Source: Paenibacillus hunanensis
Lineage (GTDB): Bacteria > Bacillota > Bacilli > Paenibacillales > Paenibacillaceae
Assembly: GCF_014645615.1 (NCBI RefSeq)
Contig: NZ_BMMB01000010.1
Span: forward strand, 1-64,000
Direction: 5' to 3'
DNA length: 64,000 nucleotides
Part shown: piece after piece, positions 52,698-62,500 of the stretch
How positions within the stretch are numbered: the first letter of the stretch is position 1
How the letters are laid out: every line of letters starts with the position of its first letter
The notes under the pieces: generated by a model
The model's input: the letters and a program-made list of their open reading frames with translations, nothing else
Told to the model about the DNA's origin: nothing
Databases searched by the model: none
Made by a program: the position numbers and the translations under genes

Positions 52698-52743
52698 CTA
52701 ATGAGCATTTTCTATTCCAGCCTCCAGCTAACGTTATGCTAAG

Positions 52744-54246
52744 CTAGCGCGATACATTGATGAATTTCACTTCGGAAAAGCGGCGATTCGACTTTTCAAG
52801 TAATATGCTCGGTTGATTTTTTAAATAGTGATCGAAGAAGTCTACCATATAAGCATTCGTGATCTCATTCGCTCGATCAGGTGTCATTTTGCCCGTAGCC
52901 CCAATTAGCTTAAAGCCAGGAGAGACGAGCTGTACATCGGTAAAATTAAGATGCTCTGTATTCGCTATGGCGATCACCCCTCCACCTGCTGCGACTGCTT
53001 GTTGCATCCGCTCTAGTTCCAGCTGCTTATCGTTCATCATGCCATCCTCCCACTCTCTTGTGGAGCCCTTCTGTTCCAGCTCTATATCTGTATAGACGTG
53101 GTGATCGATCACCCTCTGTATCTCTTGCTCATTACTTGCCGAGTTGATGAATAGGAAGGGTTTACGTAGAGCCTCTCTGTCATGCAATCGATATAGACCT
53201 CCATCCAGATCAATACCGGCTGTAATACGCGGATCATATGCGGCATCGTATGCAGTCGCTCCACCAATGGAATGACCGAATATGCCAACATGCTGGAGAT
53301 CAAGCCTCCCCTTGAGCGAACTGGTGACTTGCCCAGATTGAAGCAACTGTAATTGATCCAATACAAATGTCACATCATCGGTTAGTATCTGCCCCAACTT
53401 GTCACGTTGCTCGCTTTCGGTCTTATAGTCATGACTCGGTGAAAATAACTCGTCACTTCTATTCGTGATTATGCTCCCGTCTGGAAGCTGCGTGGCAATG
53501 GTATTATCGGTATGGTCGATAACCGCTACTATATATCCATGACTTGCGAGCTCCTGTGCTTGCACTGTATGGAAGAATCGAGAAGAGCCATTCCCAGGAT
53601 TCCCGATAATAAGCGGATAGGTCTGCTGTGCTGAAGCGACTTCTACGTCTGCATACGCATAACTGGACACATATTTTAAATGCTGAAAAGTAAACTTAGG
53701 CAATCCGTAATACTGAGCTATATAAGGCAAAATCGCAGGGTCGGCAATCCATGGCCTATACGCTCCCTGACTCGCTTGAGCTGGATACCAAATCTGAACG
53801 ATTAGCTCTCGATTGCTAGTTCCTGTCGGATCAAATGGCTCTTTTCGATTCATGTCTACAAAATGAAACGTCTGTGTGCCGACCTTGAACTCACCTGTTG
53901 GTGCTGGCAAGCGAAACACAGGGAAGGCATACAATAACCCTGCTGTCACAATAAACTGCAATACAATAACTAGATAAAAGAACTGCTTCAATCTGCGCGG
54001 AATAGTAAATGATACTCCTTTTACAAAATAACGACATCCGTTAATCATAACCAGTATGATCGTAGTGCCATAGAGCAAAAGCATCTGTATTCGGTACCCT
54101 TCTACGATCCACTGTAATACGAGTATAACGAGCACAATGATACTACCAGCTCCAAGCAAGGCTTTACGACGTTTAGGATAAAACACAACCATGCATACAA
54201 ACAATACGATAGTAGACAGAACAAGCAACAGCTCGAATAACCGCAT
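52744..54246 (-). CDS. Membrane-anchored alpha/beta hydrolase (PAF-acetylhydrolase-like)
   Basis: A 500-residue protein. Residues 1-125 hold four hydrophobic helices. The rest is an alpha/beta hydrolase with the nucleophile elbow GHSIGG near 317, an oxyanion-type segment PLIIGNPGNGSSRFFHTVQAQELASHGYIVAVIDHTDNT near 225-260, DLDGGLYR near 345, and a late His in NTEHLNFTDVQL near 445. It resembles the platelet-activating-factor acetylhydrolase isoform II/dienelactone hydrolase group (lipid or ester hydrolysis). The ORF starts at 54336, but the ATG at 54246 is seven bases from AAAGGAG. It lies between nreC and the nitrate transporter with its own terminator, so its place may be incidental. Confidence 0.82.
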   Translation of the reverse strand: MRLFELLLVLSTIVLFVCMVVFYPKRRKALLGAGSIIVLVILVLQWIVEGYRIQMLLLYGTTIILVMINGCRYFVKGVSFTIPRRLKQFFYLVIVLQFIVTAGLLYAFPVFRLPAPTGEFKVGTQTFHFVDMNRKEPFDPTGTSNRELIVQIWYPAQASQGAYRPWIADPAILPYIAQYYGLPKFTFQHLKYVSSYAYADVEVASAQQTYPLIIGNPGNGSSRFFHTVQAQELASHGYIVAVIDHTDNTIATQLPDGSIITNRSDELFSPSHDYKTESEQRDKLGQILTDDVTFVLDQLQLLQSGQVTSSLKGRLDLQHVGIFGHSIGGATAYDAAYDPRITAGIDLDGGLYRLHDREALRKPFLFINSASNEQEIQRVIDHHVYTDIELEQKGSTREWEDGMMNDKQLELERMQQAVAAGGGVIAIANTEHLNFTDVQLVSPGFKLIGATGKMTPDRANEITNAYMVDFFDHYLKNQPSILLEKSNRRFSEVKFINVSR

Positions 54247-54411
54247 CTCCATTCTCCTTTGCATGCTCATTTTCATATTGCTATGATCTCGCTTAATAAT
54301 TACAGTAAAGCTAGATGGTATACCAACGTGTACCACCGCTACACTCTATGTAAAGACAGCATTTAAATCCAAAATGTATCCATTACATTGAACGAGCAAT
54401 AAAAGAACAAC

Positions 54412-54436
54412 AAAAAACCACTGGTATGTCCAGTGG
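54412..54436 (-). terminator. Terminator of narGHJI-nreABC
   Basis: CCACTGG at 54418-54424 pairs with CCAGTGG at 54430-54436. On the minus strand it is followed by TTTTTTG. It lies 34 bp past the nreC stop. Confidence 0.85.
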
Positions 54437-54469
54437 CTCTGTAATGTTCTCGCTCTTACCATTCCAAGC

Positions 54470-55120
54470 TTAAAAGTCCAAAATCTTCTTGCGCAGCGCA
54501 TACTCCACCAGCTCAGGACGACTTTTTAAGTTGAGCTTTTCCATAATTTTGGCTTTATGCGCTTCTACCGTTTTCACCGAAATGAACAGCTTCTCCGCTA
54601 CATCCTTATTACTGTAGCCCTTAGCGACCAGTGGCAAAATCTCCAGTTCACGACGCGACAGCACCTCATACACATCCTCTGAATCCGCACTTGTATTCGT
54701 CTTAACAAATTCGCGCACGAGCGAGGTAGCGAGCTTCGGATGAATGTACGTGCCTCCTTCGTGAATCGTACGAATCGCCAATAGCAACTCCTCATCCGGT
54801 GCATTTTTCAAAACATAGCCAGACGCGCCATTGCGTAGAACGTGAAACAGATATTCTTCATCATCATGCATCGTCAGAATGAGAATACGCGTATCTGGAT
54901 AATCCTCCTTGATCTTGCCGGTAGCGATCAATCCGCTCTCACCTGGTGGCATACTCAGATCCATCAGCAAAATATCCGGCCCATGCTTCGCCACCATCGT
55001 ATAAGCCTCGATGCCATCTGCTGCTGTGCCGACGACCTCCATATCAGGTTGAAAATTTAAGATCATCGCGAATCCACTGCGGACGATCGCATGATCATCG
55101 GCAATTACGATTTTCATCAT
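54470..55120 (-). CDS. nreC: Response regulator NreC
   Basis: A 216-residue NarL-family regulator. The receiver has IADDHAIVRSGF at the N-terminus, the phospho-acceptor Asp in DILLMDLSMPPGE near 55, and the Lys in YVLKNAPDEELL near 105. The LuxR-type DNA-binding domain (about 148-212) is LSRRELEILPLVAKGYSNKDVAEKLFISVKTVEAHKAKIMEKLNL. It overlaps nreB by 4 bp. In staphylococci, phosphorylated NreC activates narG, nir and narT genes when oxygen is low and nitrate is present. Candidate sites lie upstream of narG and the NarK-PAS gene. Confidence 0.92.
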   Translation of the reverse strand: MMKIVIADDHAIVRSGFAMILNFQPDMEVVGTAADGIEAYTMVAKHGPDILLMDLSMPPGESGLIATGKIKEDYPDTRILILTMHDDEEYLFHVLRNGASGYVLKNAPDEELLLAIRTIHEGGTYIHPKLATSLVREFVKTNTSADSEDVYEVLSRRELEILPLVAKGYSNKDVAEKLFISVKTVEAHKAKIMEKLNLKSRPELVEYALRKKILDF

Positions 55121-56190
55121 TGTCCCTCCCCGTGCGTGTTGCTAATAATCGGAATATCCAGCGTAATGCGTGTGCCTTTACCCTTTTCCGAATAAATACT
55201 TACCTTACCGCCCACCAGCTCAGCACGCTCCTGCATTCCATACAGACCAAGCCCGGTGCCGATCGGATCATCCGCTGGATCAAAGCCATTACCGTGATCC
55301 TCTATGATTAGCCATATCCGTCCATTTTCCTCGCGTAGCATCAGCTCAATATGATCCACATCAGCATATTTGAGCGCATTCAGAATCGCTTCCTGTCCAA
55401 TCCGGTACACTACGGTCTCCAGCTCACTGCCATAACGCTGCTGATCCAGATTCGATTCAAAGCCAATCGTGACCCCATAGCTTTGCTGAATCCGTTTAAA
55501 ATGCGAGCGAAACGCTGCCTCCAGACCAAAATCATCCAGCGCCGCTGGACGTAGCTCAACTGCCAGATTCCGAATATCATCCAGTAGACGTGTCATCGAT
55601 TCCTCGGTTTGACGCATTTTCTTGAGCAGCTCTTCTTCACCGGTCATATATTTGAGCACACGCAGATCAATGACCGCGCTCATCAGCTCCTGTGCGACAC
55701 TATCATGCAGCTCACGTGAGATACGGCGGCGCTCATTTTCCTGCGCATGAATGACATGCTTCATCATCTTATTCTGGTAAAAGCTTTCCTGTGTCTTGAA
55801 TTGCTGCGATAGATCGCGCAGCATCAATACATGTACGTCCTCATCGGCAAGCGTATGGTACGAAGCTGCATACGGAATAACTCCTTTGCCAACTGTATCC
55901 AGATACACTTGAAATGATGAGAATCGCTCGGACTCTGGATTGGTAAAGTAGCATGCAATACACGTACGCAATTCTGTTTCGCTCATATAGCCACGGCATA
56001 CACGACAGATCGTCTCTGCATGTCCTTCATACAATTGGCGTAATACCTCATCGTCCACAATGCGTTCTGCTGCCGGATTCATGTACAACACCCGACCAGC
56101 TGTATTAAAAAAGAAAATCGCTTCCCTGCTCTGACTGTACAGCTTGCTCATTAGTCGATTGATCTGTTCTTGCTCATGCATGGGTTTCAA
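55117..56190 (-). CDS. nreB: Oxygen-sensing histidine kinase NreB
   Basis: A 357-residue soluble kinase. The N-terminal PAS domain (about 15-130) holds four cysteines, Cys62, Cys65, Cys77 and Cys80, spaced C-X2-C-X11-C-X2-C exactly as in staphylococcal NreB, where they bind an oxygen-labile 4Fe-4S cluster that permits autophosphorylation without oxygen. The HisKA_3 box ENERRRISRELHDSVAQELMSAVIDL is near 150-175. The HATPase_c domain has IGQEAILNALKYADVDH, IEDHGNGFDP and GLGLYGMQERAELVGG. No membrane segment. It overlaps nreA and nreC by 4 bp each. Confidence 0.94.
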   Translation of the reverse strand: MKPMHEQEQINRLMSKLYSQSREAIFFFNTAGRVLYMNPAAERIVDDEVLRQLYEGHAETICRVCRGYMSETELRTCIACYFTNPESERFSSFQVYLDTVGKGVIPYAASYHTLADEDVHVLMLRDLSQQFKTQESFYQNKMMKHVIHAQENERRRISRELHDSVAQELMSAVIDLRVLKYMTGEEELLKKMRQTEESMTRLLDDIRNLAVELRPAALDDFGLEAAFRSHFKRIQQSYGVTIGFESNLDQQRYGSELETVVYRIGQEAILNALKYADVDHIELMLREENGRIWLIIEDHGNGFDPADDPIGTGLGLYGMQERAELVGGKVSIYSEKGKGTRITLDIPIISNTHGEGQ

Positions 56191-56645
56191 CTCGGGGTGT
56201 ACTCCTTTCCATTCAACGCTCCGATACCAAGATGCGCCAGCTCGTTCAGCTCCTGCATCATCTGGAGCGTGACACGCTGATCATTGCGATATCCACCTAG
56301 CAGCACACCGGCGACACGGGTATCATTCCATACGGGAACTGCACCGAGACTTGTTAGCCGTTCGGTACGAATGATCGGATAGTTAAACATCGCATCTCGT
56401 GGCACATCCTGCTCTACCGAAGCGAACATGAATGGCTTGCCTGTTTTGAACACCATACCGGCGATACCACGTCCGCTTTGTAACACAATATCCTTAAACC
56501 GCTCGTTCAGATTACCGGAAGCGTACTTCCATTTGATCACATAATGATATTCTGCGGGCTCTGCCAGCGCTAATGCCATAAAATCATAGCCGAACAACGC
56601 ACGAATCTCATCCAGCTCTCGCTGGTAATTCACTTTATCGTTCAT
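56187..56645 (-). CDS. nreA: Nitrate receptor NreA (GAF domain)
   Basis: A 152-residue single GAF-domain protein. Its identity rests on length, order (nreA-nreB-nreC) and landmarks such as YVIKWKYASGN near 35, LQSGRGIAGMVFKTGKP near 57-73 and FNYPIIRTERLTSLGAVPVW near 87-106. In staphylococci NreA binds nitrate and, when empty, inhibits NreB phosphorylation, so the three genes combine oxygen and nitrate sensing. AGGAG lies before the ATG. It begins 50 bp after narI in the same direction. Confidence 0.9.
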   Translation of the reverse strand: MNDKVNYQRELDEIRALFGYDFMALALAEPAEYHYVIKWKYASGNLNERFKDIVLQSGRGIAGMVFKTGKPFMFASVEQDVPRDAMFNYPIIRTERLTSLGAVPVWNDTRVAGVLLGGYRNDQRVTLQMMQELNELAHLGIGALNGKEYTPS

Positions 56646-56694
56646 TCACTCGCGCTCCTAATACAAGAGGGAAAGAAGGCAGCGCCCACTTTCC

Positions 56695-57381
56695 TCAGCT
56701 CGATTTATGTCTTCTATAAAGGATATAACTTCTACCGATATAATTCAATGGAACACTCCACACATGCACAAGACGTGTAAACGGCCAGAAGGCGAAAATA
56801 GCGAATCCAGTCAGCGCATGAATTTTGAACGAAACGGGTACATTTCGCATGAGTGACGCATCCGGCTGTAGGATAAATAATCCACGGAACCAGATCGAAA
56901 TCGTTTCCCGATAATCAAAATCGGGCTGTACTGCATTGGTGAATAAGGTCGCATACATACCCATGAACACAATGAATAGCAGCAGCGTATTAACTACAAG
57001 ATCGGATGCACTGCTCAGCTTACGCACACTGCGAATCGTAAAGCGGCGTGAAGTAAGGATCAGCATACCAATCAGCGTAATCACACCGAACAGACCACCG
57101 CCATATACCGCGCCCATATGATACAGATGCTCGCTCACACCCATCGCCGTCATCCATGAAGCAGGAACGCCCAGACCGACCACATGCCCCATAATGACCG
57201 GAATGATCCCGATATGGAACAACATACTACCCAGCATCAGCTGTTTCTTTTCAATAAACTCACTCGACTTGGCTGTCCAGCTAAACTGATCGGTACGATA
57301 TCGGAAAATATGTCCTACCACAAAGACAACCATACATGCGTACGGGAAAATCACCCATAAAAACTGCTCAATCATGTTCAC
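56695..57381 (-). CDS. narI: Respiratory nitrate reductase gamma subunit NarI
   Basis: A 228-residue cytochrome b with five membrane helices that takes electrons from menaquinol and passes them to NarH. Candidate heme-ligand histidines are in VVGHIFRYR near 22, LFHIGIIPVIMGHVVG near 55-66, and FKIHALTGFAIFAFWPFTRLVHVWSVPL near 185-212. It starts at a GTG (57381) seven bases from GGGGGAG, or at ATG 57375; it overlaps narJ by 14 bp. Part of narGHJI-nreABC. Confidence 0.94.
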   Translation of the reverse strand: MNMIEQFLWVIFPYACMVVFVVGHIFRYRTDQFSWTAKSSEFIEKKQLMLGSMLFHIGIIPVIMGHVVGLGVPASWMTAMGVSEHLYHMGAVYGGGLFGVITLIGMLILTSRRFTIRSVRKLSSASDLVVNTLLLFIVFMGMYATLFTNAVQPDFDYRETISIWFRGLFILQPDASLMRNVPVSFKIHALTGFAIFAFWPFTRLVHVWSVPLNYIGRSYILYRRHKSS

Positions 57382-57946
57382 TCACCGGCTCCCCCTGTGT
57401 GATGCATGCCTTCAGCGTATGACGTAGCGCCCGCACCAGATGTACATATGGACTATTGTACTTGCCCAGTGCCTGCACCAGATGATATGTGCCATCCTCC
57501 AGAATCGCCATCGGCATACGGAGATTTTGCGCAGCCGATGGATGTCCACGCCAGTCAGCGGCATACAGGAATTCGCACATGAGCGGCAAGTAATCGGGCA
57601 GTTCCTCATCAGGCATTTCGAGCCCAAACATTTCGTATAATAGCTTGAGCTTGGCAAGCATCTGTCCACGCTCACGCGCTTCTTCGAATTTGAAATACGT
57701 CATATACAGCGCACAGTCCTTCTGAAAATCAAACGTCTCTGTATACATCTCCTGAATCTGCTCCATACTGCGCTCCTGCATAAGCTTCCAGTATCGCTTC
57801 GCCTCCTCCGCACCCGGATGATCCGGTGCAAAGGATTCTTCCAGCAGCTGTGGATGAAAATCCAGCTTCTCCGGGTACATCAGCTGACGTGCAAAAAAGT
57901 GAAACGACGGCTTATAATACGTATATAGCTGCTCCAGATTAATCAC
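57368..57946 (-). CDS. narJ: Nitrate reductase assembly chaperone NarJ
   Basis: A 192-residue cytoplasmic chaperone that binds the NarG N-terminus during molybdenum cofactor and cluster insertion. It contains the typical LYTYYKPSFHFFARQLMYPEKL start and LPDYLPLMCEFLYA near 113-126. The ORF extends to 58105, but the family start matches a GTG at 57946, which has a perfect GGAGGG seven bases upstream and overlaps the narH stop by 8 bp. The upstream extension would be antithetical to the family and is probably not translated. Confidence 0.9.
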   Translation of the reverse strand: MINLEQLYTYYKPSFHFFARQLMYPEKLDFHPQLLEESFAPDHPGAEEAKRYWKLMQERSMEQIQEMYTETFDFQKDCALYMTYFKFEEARERGQMLAKLKLLYEMFGLEMPDEELPDYLPLMCEFLYAADWRGHPSAAQNLRMPMAILEDGTYHLVQALGKYNSPYVHLVRALRHTLKACITQGEPVSEHD

Positions 57947-59519
57947 GCCAGATCCCTCCGTAGAAATTCTCTTCATAGATCGTTTTCCCATCCTTATCGC
58001 GTCCCGGGCTAAACGAATCAACAGCACTACAGCCGCTACAGCCACCATCCATACCCGTCCCCATATTGCCCATAATATCGCCAAAGCCAGCTGAGCCTTG
58101 AGCACGGTATGGATTCATATGCCCTTCCTTGTGCGAGGTCGGAATGACGAACCGATCATCATATTTTGCAATCGCCAGTAGACGGTACATTTGCTCGGTT
58201 TGACGTGCGGTAAGCCCAACACGCTCCAAACGCTGTTCATCAAAACGATCTCCGGTCAGCTTAGCGCGCATGTATGAACGCATCATTGCCATCCGTTGCA
58301 GTGCTTCTTTAACCGATTGACTATCTCCTGCGGTCAGCATATTGGCAAGATATTGAATCGGTGTACGCATCTCCTCAATCGCCGGGAAAATCAGATCGGG
58401 ATGTTCAATCGAATCTTTACCTTCAAAATAATTCATAATCGGGCTCAGCGGCGGTACATACCAGACCATTGGCAGTGTGCGATACTCCGGATGAAGTGGG
58501 AACGCCAGCTTGTATTCAATCGCTAGCTTATACACTGGCGAATTCTGTGCTGCTTCAATCCAGTCGGCAGTGATACCATCCTTTTTCGCCTGTGCGATAA
58601 TGTCAGGATCATTCGGGTTCAGGAACAGCCCGCATTGTGCTTCATACAAGGCTTGCTCATCCTGAATCGATGCGACCTCCTGTACACGATCCGCATCATA
58701 CAGCAGCACGCCGAGATAACGAATACGTCCGGTACAGGTTTCTGAGCAGACTGTTGGTAAGCCAGCCTCGACACGTGGGAAGCAGAATGTACATTTTTCG
58801 GCTTTGTTCGTCTGCCAGTTAAAATAGACCTTTTTGTACGGACATCCGGTCATGCAATAGCGCCAGCCGCGGCAAGCCTCCTGATCGACGAGCACGATAC
58901 CATCCTCATCGCGTTTGTACATCGCACCGGATGGGCATGAGGCGACACAGCTTGGATTTAGGCAATGCTCGCACAGACGAGGCAGGTACACCATAAATGA
59001 TTTTTCAAAGTTAAACTTGATCTCTTCCTCAATCTTCTCGATATTTGGATCAAGCGGGCCGGTAATATGCGCTCCTGCCAGATCATCCTCCCAGTTCGGG
59101 CCCCAGTTCACTTCCATCTTTTCGCCCGTCACAGCGGAATGTGGACGTGCTACCGGAGAATGCTTTTTCTCCGGCGCTTGGGTCAAGTTCTCATAGTTAT
59201 ATGTCCATGGCTCGTAGTAGTCCTTCATTTCTGGCATATCCGGGTTATAGAAAATTTTACCGAGTGCGACTTTGGACAGCTTATTGCCGGATTTTAGCTC
59301 CAGCTTGCCTTTACGAAGCTGCCAGCCACCCTTATAAATGCTCTGGTCTTCCCAGCGCTTCGGATAGCCGATACCGGGCTTGGTCTCTACATTGTTAAAC
59401 CACATATATTCGGCGCCCTTGCGGTTGGTCCAGGTCGTTTTGCACGTCACACTACAGGTATGACAGCCGATACATTTGTCCAGATTCATGACCATGGCGA
59501 TTTGTGCTTTAATCTTCAA
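57939..59519 (-). CDS. narH: Respiratory nitrate reductase beta subunit NarH
   Basis: A 526-residue iron-sulfur electron-transfer subunit. Cluster motifs: CIGCHTCSVTC near 18-28, CEHCLNPSCVASC near 183-195, CRGWRYCMTGC near 216-226 with the Trp that marks the 3Fe-4S site, and CTFCFPRVEAGLPTVCSETC near 243-262. The C-terminal extension ends in a glycine/cysteine-rich segment (MGTGMDGGCSGCSAVDSF). Length and layout match Bacillus NarH. It overlaps the narG end by 11 bp. Confidence 0.96.
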   Translation of the reverse strand: MKIKAQIAMVMNLDKCIGCHTCSVTCKTTWTNRKGAEYMWFNNVETKPGIGYPKRWEDQSIYKGGWQLRKGKLELKSGNKLSKVALGKIFYNPDMPEMKDYYEPWTYNYENLTQAPEKKHSPVARPHSAVTGEKMEVNWGPNWEDDLAGAHITGPLDPNIEKIEEEIKFNFEKSFMVYLPRLCEHCLNPSCVASCPSGAMYKRDEDGIVLVDQEACRGWRYCMTGCPYKKVYFNWQTNKAEKCTFCFPRVEAGLPTVCSETCTGRIRYLGVLLYDADRVQEVASIQDEQALYEAQCGLFLNPNDPDIIAQAKKDGITADWIEAAQNSPVYKLAIEYKLAFPLHPEYRTLPMVWYVPPLSPIMNYFEGKDSIEHPDLIFPAIEEMRTPIQYLANMLTAGDSQSVKEALQRMAMMRSYMRAKLTGDRFDEQRLERVGLTARQTEQMYRLLAIAKYDDRFVIPTSHKEGHMNPYRAQGSAGFGDIMGNMGTGMDGGCSGCSAVDSFSPGRDKDGKTIYEENFYGGIWRD

Positions 59520-62500
59520 GCCAGTTTACCTCCTTCATTTTGCGAACAGCGACGTATACGTCACGCTGGTTACCGATCGGGCCATAGTAGTTGAATCCAT
59601 AGCTGAGCTGTGCGTAGCCGCCTACCATTTGCGTCGGTTTCATATGAATGCGAGTCGGCGCATTATGACTGCCACCACGTGTATCGGTAATTTCCGAGCC
59701 AGGCACGTTGATATGCTTGTCCTGCGCATGATACATGAACATCGTGCCGCGTGGCATCCGATGACTGACCACTGCGCGTGCGGTTACCACTCCATTGCGG
59801 TTGTACACTTCCAGCCAGTCGTTGTCGTTAATATCGCTGGATGCTGCATCTTCATTGTTAATCCAGACGGTAGGCCCGCCGCGGAACAAGGTGAGCATAT
59901 GCTGATTATCCTGATAGGTGGAGTGAATATTCCATTTGCCATGCGGTGTTAGGTAACGCAGTACGAGCGAATCCTGACCGCCCTTGATCTCACGATCACG
60001 TGGGCCGAATACCATCGGTGGCAATGTCGGCTTGTACACTGGCAACGATTCACCAAATTGCTCAAAAATCTCATGATCAATATAAAAATGCTGTCTGCCC
60101 GTCAGTGTACGGAATGGAACCAGACGCTCAATATTCGTTGTAAATGGAGAATACCGTCTGCCCTGCTTGTTCGAGCCACTGAATACCGGCGTTGGAATCA
60201 CTTCACGCGGCTGTGACGTAATACTCTGGAATGTAATCTTTTCTGCTGCACGATCGGCAGAAATGTCGCGTAGCTCCACCCCATGATCAGCTTCGGCTTG
60301 CAGGTATGCCTTTTGCGATACCCGACCATTCGTTGCTGACGATAGATGCAGAATCGTATCGGCTGCCTGACGTGCTGTTTGTAGCTTGGGCAGACCATTC
60401 TTGATCGTTTCATCATAATGCACGCCGTTGAGCAGCTTCAGCTCTTCGTATTCCTCGGCTACGGAGAAGTTCACACCGTGCGCGCCTGCTTTACCTGTTA
60501 GCAGGTTCGGGCCGAGCGAGGTGAATTTATCGTGAATTTTGGTATAATCGCGTTCAACGATGCTAAAGTTCGGCATTGTTTTACCTGGCTTCGGTTCAAT
60601 CTCACCTTTCACCCAGTCCTTCACTATGCCCATCGGCTGTGAAATCTCACCCATCGAATCATGCCCAAGCGGTGCGGTTACAAGGTCTTTGTACACGCCT
60701 GGCAGATGCGTCTTCGCCATCTCTGAGAACGTTTCGGACAGACTACGGTAAATGTCCCAATCCGAACGTGCTTCCCAGAGCGGATTCACCGCCGGATTGA
60801 ACGGATGTACAAATGGATGCATATCCGTAGAGGACAGATCGGTCTTCTCATACCAGGTGGCTGCTGGCAGGACGATATCGGCATACAGTGGTGTCGTTGT
60901 CATACGGAAGTCGAGCGCTATCATGAGATCAAGCTTGCCCTCTACATCCTCACGCCATACGATTTCCTCTGGCTTCTGCTCTTCATTGGGACGAGCGATC
61001 AGATCATCCGATGCACCGAGCAGATGCTTCATAAAGTATTCCTGACCCTTTGCCGAACTAGAGATCAGATTCGAGCGCCAGATGAACAGAGAGCGTGGGA
61101 AGTTCTCTGGTGCGCCGGGATCTTCTATAGCAAACTTTGTCTGACGTGAAGTCACCTGCTCAACCGCATGCTTAACAATCTCTTCGTTCGAGGTCTTGCC
61201 AGTGCGCGCCGCTTCCTCTGCGAATAAAAGACTATTTTTATCAAATTGCGGATATGATGGCAACCAGCCCAGACGCGCAGCTAGCACATTGTAATCAGCA
61301 GGATGACGATAATGCACTTCATCGCTCGTCGGTGATTGAAGTGAATCCGTACCACTTTCCTCATACCGCCACTGCTCGGTAGCAAAATAGAAGAACGAAG
61401 TCGCATTTTGCAGCCGTGCTGGACCCTGCCAGTCCTTAGCAAATGCCACTGTTGACCAGCCTTCGATCGGACGGCATTTTTCCTGTCCAACATAATGCGC
61501 CCAGCCGCCGCCATTTACACCCTGTGAAGCGGTCAGTACAACCAGATTCAGAATCGAACGGTAGATCGTATCACTATTGAACCAGTGATTAATGCCTGCG
61601 CCCATAATAATCATCGAGCGCCCACCTGTATCAAGGGCATTTTGCGCAAATTCACGTGCGACCTGTACGACTACCGAAGCCTTCACGCCTGTCACTTTTT
61701 CCTGCCAGGCGGGTGTGTACAGCGATTCAGCATCATCATAGCCTCGTGCATTATATGGGCTGTCAATCCGTGGTACACCATATTGACTCATCATCAGATC
61801 ATAGACTGTGGCGATATAACGCTCACTGCCATCCGCCAGCGTGATTCGGCGTGCAGGAAGCGTCCGTGTAAACGTACCATTACCACTGTTATCAAAATAA
61901 GGGAATACGATCTCCAGCCACTCATGCTGCTGGCTTGTCATACTGAGCGCAGGCTCGATCACTGTTCCATCCTCACGCTCTAAAATAAGATTCCACTTTA
62001 CATCCTTTTCCCAGCGTTGACCCATTGTGCCATTTGGCACAAGCAATTCCGCAGCAGCTTCATCATAGATAACAGGCTTCCACTCCGCATGCTCACTATC
62101 CTGTCCAATATCGCTGGCACGTAGGAAGCGTCCACCTTTCAATCCATCGCCATGCGGCTCTAATAAAATAACAAACGGCATATCCGTATACTGCTTCGCA
62201 TAATTTATAAATAGCGGTTCCTGCCGCTGATGATAAAATTCATCCAAAATCACATGCGTCATCGCCTGCGCAATCGCGGCGTCTGTACCTGGATGCGGCG
62301 CCAGCCAGTTGTCGGCAAACTTCACATTTTCCGCTAGATCGGGAGCGACAGAGACGACCTTCGTTCCTTTGTAGCGAACCTCAGTCATAAAATGGGCATC
62401 TGGTGTACGAGTTAACGGTACATTCGACCCCCACATGATCAGATAGCCGGCATTGTACCAGTCTGACGATTCCGGTACATCCGTTTGCTCGCCCCAGATT

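Larger units (their letters stand above)
52297..52743. promoter_or_regulatory. Control region of the NarK-PAS gene
   Basis: A 447-bp region. It contains the CRP/FNR-like site at 52480-52495, a TACAAT -10 candidate on the minus strand (52544-52549), two NreC-like boxes at 52575-52588 and 52597-52610, and the terminator of the upstream hydrolase gene (52672-52697). A start near 52537 would give a leader of about 240 nt. Confidence 0.6.
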